A stretch of 64,000 nucleotides of DNA, taken from assembly GCA_039619475.1 (NCBI GenBank), contig CM077115.1, positions 296,113,756-296,177,755 on the forward strand, given 5' to 3'. Source of the DNA: Icerya purchasi (taxonomy: Eukaryota > Arthropoda > Insecta > Hemiptera > Monophlebidae). Under the pieces are notes generated by a model, which saw nothing but the letters and a program-made list of their open reading frames with translations, searched no databases and had not been told where the DNA came from. Position numbers and translations under genes: made by a program. Shown here in pieces: positions 61,365 through 64,000 of the stretch. Each line of letters opens with the position of its first letter. Position 1 is the first letter of the stretch.

Positions 61365-63420
61365 TATATACTGTCTTGAATATTTAAATGAATTTGAAAT
61401 CACAGAACATGGCCACGTTTGTAAATTACCTAGGTTCAAGTTGAATTTTAATTCGATATCTGTAATCGTTATTTTTTCAAGGCGGAAAACATAATCCCAT
61501 TTCATACCTGCACTGAGAAGTGTCTACATCAATAATTGAGAAAATATTCGATCGATAAATATAGGTTGGGGAGTAAAACTGTGTATATTCTTTTTGAGAT
61601 GCGGTAATAAGTATCCTTGTAATTTTAAGAGTTGGATAGTGAAACATTTAAGTTTCTAAATAATATTATAAAGAAGTACATAATAATAAGCCGAATCGAC
61701 CCTAATACACTTCACTACGTACTTGTTTGAAGCAAGGTGAAGGATTTCGTATCTGATTTAACATTGCCCACTTTACATTTGCTTGCAGTATGTTCGAATT
61801 ATAATCGCGAGAGCTTTGATTTCCTCCAGCCGTTCCTCTTGATCGTTCGTAGCCGGGTTCATTAAAATAAGGTTCCGGAACCAGAATTAACGACTGAATA
61901 GAAACTAAAACCTAAAATCGGTAAAAATAAATATTTGTAAGGCAATAATCGTTAAATTGGAGCAATAGTAAAATCACCAGCACGGCAAATAATGAGTATT
62001 ATAGTCTGTCGTGCGTAAAGAAGTCAAACAATTAAAAGAATGGCAACTGCAAAATAAATTAGCTTACGGCAGGTACTTGCCTGTAAAAAGCTAGATGTCT
62101 GTGGATTCCACTTTTCCTCCGGTCGTCCATGCCACGTGTTAAGAATACTTAAGCATACTTTTCCGTCATTGTATAAATTTGGATTGAAGCGCACTGTATG
62201 CCGACCGGTGGTTTCTAAATTGATCAGCATCGGAGTCTTTGGATAATCTGGTGGAAAATATACGTCGAATTCAAAACATCCGTTAGCATATGGCGTTTCA
62301 GCTGGACCAGTAATTAAAACCTGAAAATATTTCAGTATTACAGCTATTAGTTTAGTATTTATGAGTTTAAAAAAATTGTGATTGCTCAATTCCAAAGCTT
62401 GGCATTGTTTTAACGGATATGTATTTTCGAATCAAAAAAAAATTGTCGTCTCTATTAATAATAGTAAAATCAATAAGTAATGAACATATTACTAATAAAA
62501 GCCGTAATAATTTTTGACAATCTCCGACTTTCCGCAAAATTCTACATATTCATCATAATTTGTTTAACAACGAAAAATAGCAAAGGTACAGAAATGATTG
62601 GAATTTTTAAGTTTATAATAGTAAAATAAGTCTTTTATTAATTTTTATAATTTAATGCACTAATTATTTGGAAATGTTCCATATTTCTCCAAAGCACTAA
62701 TTATAAAAAAGTTGGACTAAACGGTTCTTAAAACAAATCGAAATATCGTAAATTAAAATATACAAAACAAATTTATAAAACGATTTTATTTTCGAGAAAA
62801 AAAAAAAAGATAATTGCTGGAAATCTTTATTAGGGAAATATTGATTTACGTTAATATCAGTTTACGTATTTTATTTTTTTACTAATTATAATAAATAAAC
62901 ACGTTTTAGAAATAATGTAAACAATTTAGTTTAGGATTGACGTGTTTTGAGGGCTATCCTCATGATCACAGTGCATATTTTGATGTAACTGTTCGTAGAT
63001 TTCGTTAGTTCTTTTTAGTTTACAAGTTGAACTGTTTTCAGAGCGATACTAAATGTGTCCAAATCAATTCAATCGTACTTCGATGATACGCCCAAAACCA
63101 TTTCATAAGCGGGAGAGATGTGTACACATCTATCTCCTATACCATTGTTTTTAATTCAGTGAAAATTCCAAAAATTATTATAAAAAAATGAAGCAGTACC
63201 TTCATTACATCGAGCCGTTCAGTATCGCAACGAACGAATACGGAAGAACTGTAGGATAGTGGCAATGAAGTGGACAAGGTAGTTGCTTCTTGAGCTAATC
63301 GCTTCATACGCGCTGGAAAAAATTTCCCAGCGTCCGATTTCAAATTCATTTCAAAATGGTAAGAAACGTTAAATTTAATGCCAGCACCGTCTCCGACTTC
63401 AGCGATAATATCGTATGAAT
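55309..63420 (-). CDS. BIRC6: BIRC6/Bruce C-terminal part: UBC domain, last five exons
   Basis: BIRC6 (Bruce, Apollon) is a giant cytoplasmic inhibitor of apoptosis that joins an N-terminal BIR to a C-terminal E2 ubiquitin-conjugating domain. Only its end is in the window. Exons on the minus strand are 63420-63200, 62320-62081, 61911-61723, 57753-57619 and 55689-55309, giving 387 residues and a partial first codon. The first encodes [12 protein letters not shown] to [15 protein letters not shown] and [12 protein letters not shown]. The second is the UBC core, [20 protein letters not shown], with the catalytic Cys in [10 protein letters not shown] (codon 62155-62153) and [17 protein letters not shown]. 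The third adds [17 protein letters not shown] and [11 protein letters not shown]. The fourth is [16 protein letters not shown]. The last is a Ser/Asn/Glu-rich tail ending TEKSV. All junctions keep frame. Exon 2 ends at a GC donor (CAG then GCAAGT), others are GT-AG. Nothing suggests a defect. Confidence 0.95.
57754..61722 (-). other. Large BIRC6 intron (about 4.0 kb)
   Basis: AT-rich and without a recognised gene or element. It contains a T-run of 31 at 61331-61361 followed by TA repeats. Confidence 0.8.
61331..61361. repeat. Poly(T) run, 31 bases, followed by TA repeat
   Basis: Uninterrupted T-run. On the minus strand it is a poly(A), possibly the tail of a decayed retroposed sequence, though none is recognisable beside it. 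Confidence 0.85.
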
Positions 63421-63429
63421 CTGAAAAAT

Positions 63430-64000
63430 AAAACGTCATTGTTTAGTTTTGGAATAAAAATTTCAACTGATGCTTGTAGCTTAATAAGATCCCTTCTGAT
63501 TTTGTTGGCGAGAATAAAATGCACATATACATATATATATATACGCCTAAAGTTTATTTTGTCAATAATGAAAGACACGTTGATAAATTGTTCTAATACA
63601 TCACGTCTATTTTCAAGTAATTCATACTCCGAAGTTTTCTAACATTGTGATTTCATAATTATACTTAAGCAGCATAAAAGGTCACTGGGCATGCTATGTG
63701 CACAGTTTGATTCTCACATGTATTACTAAAGCGTAATCATTTTACGCGCATCATTAAATATTGAGACGGATTCGGTAGTTGTAGCGTTTTTAATTACGTT
63801 TTATACGCTTTCAGATAATGCTGTCCGAGGTAGAAATTGTTATTTCGATTTTAATATCATTTATATTTCGGGTTTTCCTCGGGCAGCAGAAATGACGGTG
63901 AATTGCGATCGGAGAAGCTATTTCGGCCGAGAAGCGTGGTTATCCCGAACGCAGCCGTTCTGTCGGCTGTGTTGCGGGAGCGAACTGGTTTCGCGGGGGG
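63430..64000. other. BIRC6 intron, upstream part, with GC-rich window edge
   Basis: Should lie within the next BIRC6 intron, since the exon at 63420 begins after a clear acceptor (ATTTTTCAG). The last ~110 bases are noticeably GC-rich (ending TTTCGCGGGGGG) and might begin a transposon or another exon beyond the window. No protein match was visible. Confidence 0.5.

Noticed and set aside
1..64000. CRISPR array, bacterial operons, ribosome binding sites
   Set aside because: The sequence is eukaryotic, with spliced genes and animal transposons; no regularly spaced repeat array exists.

Overview
This is an AT-rich animal nuclear segment, almost certainly from an arthropod and most likely an insect. 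The evidence is two intron-bearing, animal-type genes (ribosomal stalk protein P2 and the 3' end of BIRC6/Bruce) set in a dense graveyard of insect-style transposons (mariner, piggyBac, ZMYM1-type hAT, Jockey and RNase-H-bearing LINEs, and a Helentron). The species cannot be settled from the sequence alone.

Layout. 0-24 kb is intergenic and repeat-rich. It holds a 403-bp hAT-type MITE at the left edge, LINE 3' fragments (2.4-4.0 kb), a CpG-rich Helentron helicase-endonuclease relic (9.1-10.5 kb), a broken Jockey LINE (12.2-15.2 kb), further minus-strand LINE remains (15.9-18.1 kb) split by a 304-bp hAT MITE with a perfect 8-bp target duplication, a complete mariner (18.2-19.5 kb) and an almost complete intron-containing piggyBac (20.5-23.5 kb). 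24.0-36.1 kb is the RpLP2 gene on the minus strand: three coding exons plus a 5' UTR exon. 36.2-42.5 kb holds a MADF-like ORF fragment and a full-length hAT element with perfect 8-bp target duplications. 42.6-52.9 kb is another LINE zone: an RNase-H LINE on the minus strand, an endonuclease/RT fragment, a Jockey element with ORF1 and ORF2 on the plus strand, and an RT 3' fragment on the minus strand. 55.3-63.4 kb carries the last five coding exons of BIRC6 on the minus strand, including the E2 (UBC) domain.

The most interesting find is inside RpLP2. Its introns contain six canonical C/D-box snoRNAs in two families of three. All use a D'-adjacent guide against the same stretch of 28S rRNA (ACCCGAAAGAUGG). 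The two families are offset by exactly two nucleotides, so one set is predicted to methylate a G and the other the A two bases downstream. Four of the six lie in two ~0.93-kb direct duplicates. Host gene and cargo fit together: a highly transcribed ribosomal-protein gene whose introns supply guides for the same ribosome.

The other genes are selfish elements. Every transposase or reverse transcriptase seen here is broken by stops or frameshifts, several in homopolymers, so none looks currently able to move itself. No operons, CRISPR arrays, convincing tRNA genes or complete viral genomes were seen.
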